A stretch of DNA of 7,048 nucleotides, taken from an uncultured Lysobacteraceae bacterium (GTDB taxonomy: Bacteria; Pseudomonadota; Gammaproteobacteria; Xanthomonadales; Rhodanobacteraceae). Under the pieces are notes generated by a model. The model saw only the letters and a program-made list of their open reading frames with translations. It had not been told where the DNA came from and did no database searches. Made by a program: the position numbers and the translations under genes. Shown piece by piece: positions 6,731-7,048 of the stretch (position 1 is the stretch's first letter; each line of letters opens with the position of its first letter). The DNA lies in contig CAMLLF010000206.1 in NCBI GenBank assembly GCA_946480705.1, positions 1 to 7,048 of the forward strand. The letters are read 5' to 3'.

Positions 6731-7048
6731 TCAGCTCAGGACGCGATTGAGCCAGGCCCGCGCAAAGCGCAGGTCGCGATCCACGGTCGGCACGGAAATG
6801 CCGACGACGGCCGCGATCTCCTCGCGTTCCATGCCGGCGAAATAGCTCATCTCGACGATGCGCGCGACGCGCTGGTCCTCGACATGGAGCCGGGTCAGCG
6901 CCTGATCGAGCGCGATCAGGTCGAGTTCGATGCGCTGACCCTCGGAGGCCTCCGCATGACTCAGCGTCACCACGACGATGTCGCCGCCGCGCTTGGCCGA
7001 GAGCCGGGAGCGCGCCTGGTCGACGAGCACCGAGCGCATGTGCATGGC
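6731..7048 (-). CDS. ECF-type RNA polymerase sigma factor, partial (N-terminus beyond right edge)
   Basis: Only the C-terminal 105 residues are visible; the frame stays open to the window edge, and family members are roughly 180-190 residues. The segment MHMRSVLVDQARSRLSAKRG, a linker, then LDLIALDQALTRLHVEDQRV matches the ECF subfamily I know as TIGR02999 (Sig-70_X6). Region 4 is complete: ARIVEMSYFAGMEREEIAAV followed by a helix-turn-helix recognition part, VGISVPTVDRDLRFARAWL, that reads the -35 element. Region 2 (core and -10 binding) is outside the window, so I cannot check whether it lacks the acidic motif reported for kinase-controlled ECF43 sigma factors. An in-frame ATG at 7045 exists but would remove region 2, so I treat the gene as running past the edge. 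No anti-sigma factor gene follows; the kinase gene starts five bases after the stop, which suggests control by phosphorylation. Confidence 0.88.
   Translation of the reverse strand, partial: AMHMRSVLVDQARSRLSAKRGGDIVVVTLSHAEASEGQRIELDLIALDQALTRLHVEDQRVARIVEMSYFAGMEREEIAAVVGISVPTVDRDLRFARAWLNRVLS

Noticed and set aside
3477..6845. An 1122-codon open frame on the plus strand, antisense to the kinase
   Set aside because: It is a GC-rich antisense shadow. Its translation is Arg/Ala-rich without domains, while the minus strand encodes a complete kinase-TPR protein with all catalytic motifs. A 1144-codon frame on the minus strand (3052-6486) is rejected for the same reason.

Overview
All four to five genes in this 7 kb window lie on the minus strand. 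The DNA is GC-rich throughout, with strong G/C preference at third codon positions, which is why long antisense shadow frames run through every real gene. The proteins point to a GC-rich proteobacterium, most likely a gammaproteobacterium near the Xanthomonadales. The reductase resembles the Azotobacter/Pseudomonas-type Fpr, the transketolase is of the E. coli TktA type, and paired ECF sigma factor and TPR-kinase genes are common in that order. This placement is an inference from protein style only.

In transcription order (right to left) the window first holds the C-terminal 105 residues of an ECF-type sigma factor (7048-6731). Five bases later, starting at a GTG, comes a 946-residue membrane Ser/Thr protein kinase with a large TPR domain (6725-3885). 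The two form a tight operon. Sigma-kinase pairs of this layout are known signalling modules in which the kinase controls the sigma factor; the signal for this pair cannot be read from the sequence.

A 283-bp intergenic region (3602-3884) follows and is the most structured part of the window. It contains a long imperfect inverted repeat (arms 3744-3796 and 3853-3906, 56 bp apart) whose right arm also carries the last codons and stop of the kinase gene. Next comes a GC hairpin followed by a T run, a likely terminator. Last is a perfect 9-bp inverted repeat that would pair with the Shine-Dalgarno sequence of the next gene.

That gene (3601-2741) encodes a 286-residue protein of unknown function with a C-terminal half that looks like a GNAT acyltransferase fold. 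A hairpin sits directly after its stop. A 175-bp gap leads to transketolase (2565-568), whose stop codon is one base from the ATG of ferredoxin-NADP reductase (566 to the left edge, truncated). These two housekeeping genes form an operon of sugar-phosphate and redox metabolism.

I found no RNA genes, CRISPR arrays, insertion sequences or phage genes. The candidates for something undescribed are the inverted repeat fused to the kinase 3' end, the RBS-sequestering hairpin ahead of the GNAT-like gene, and the specific sigma-kinase pair.
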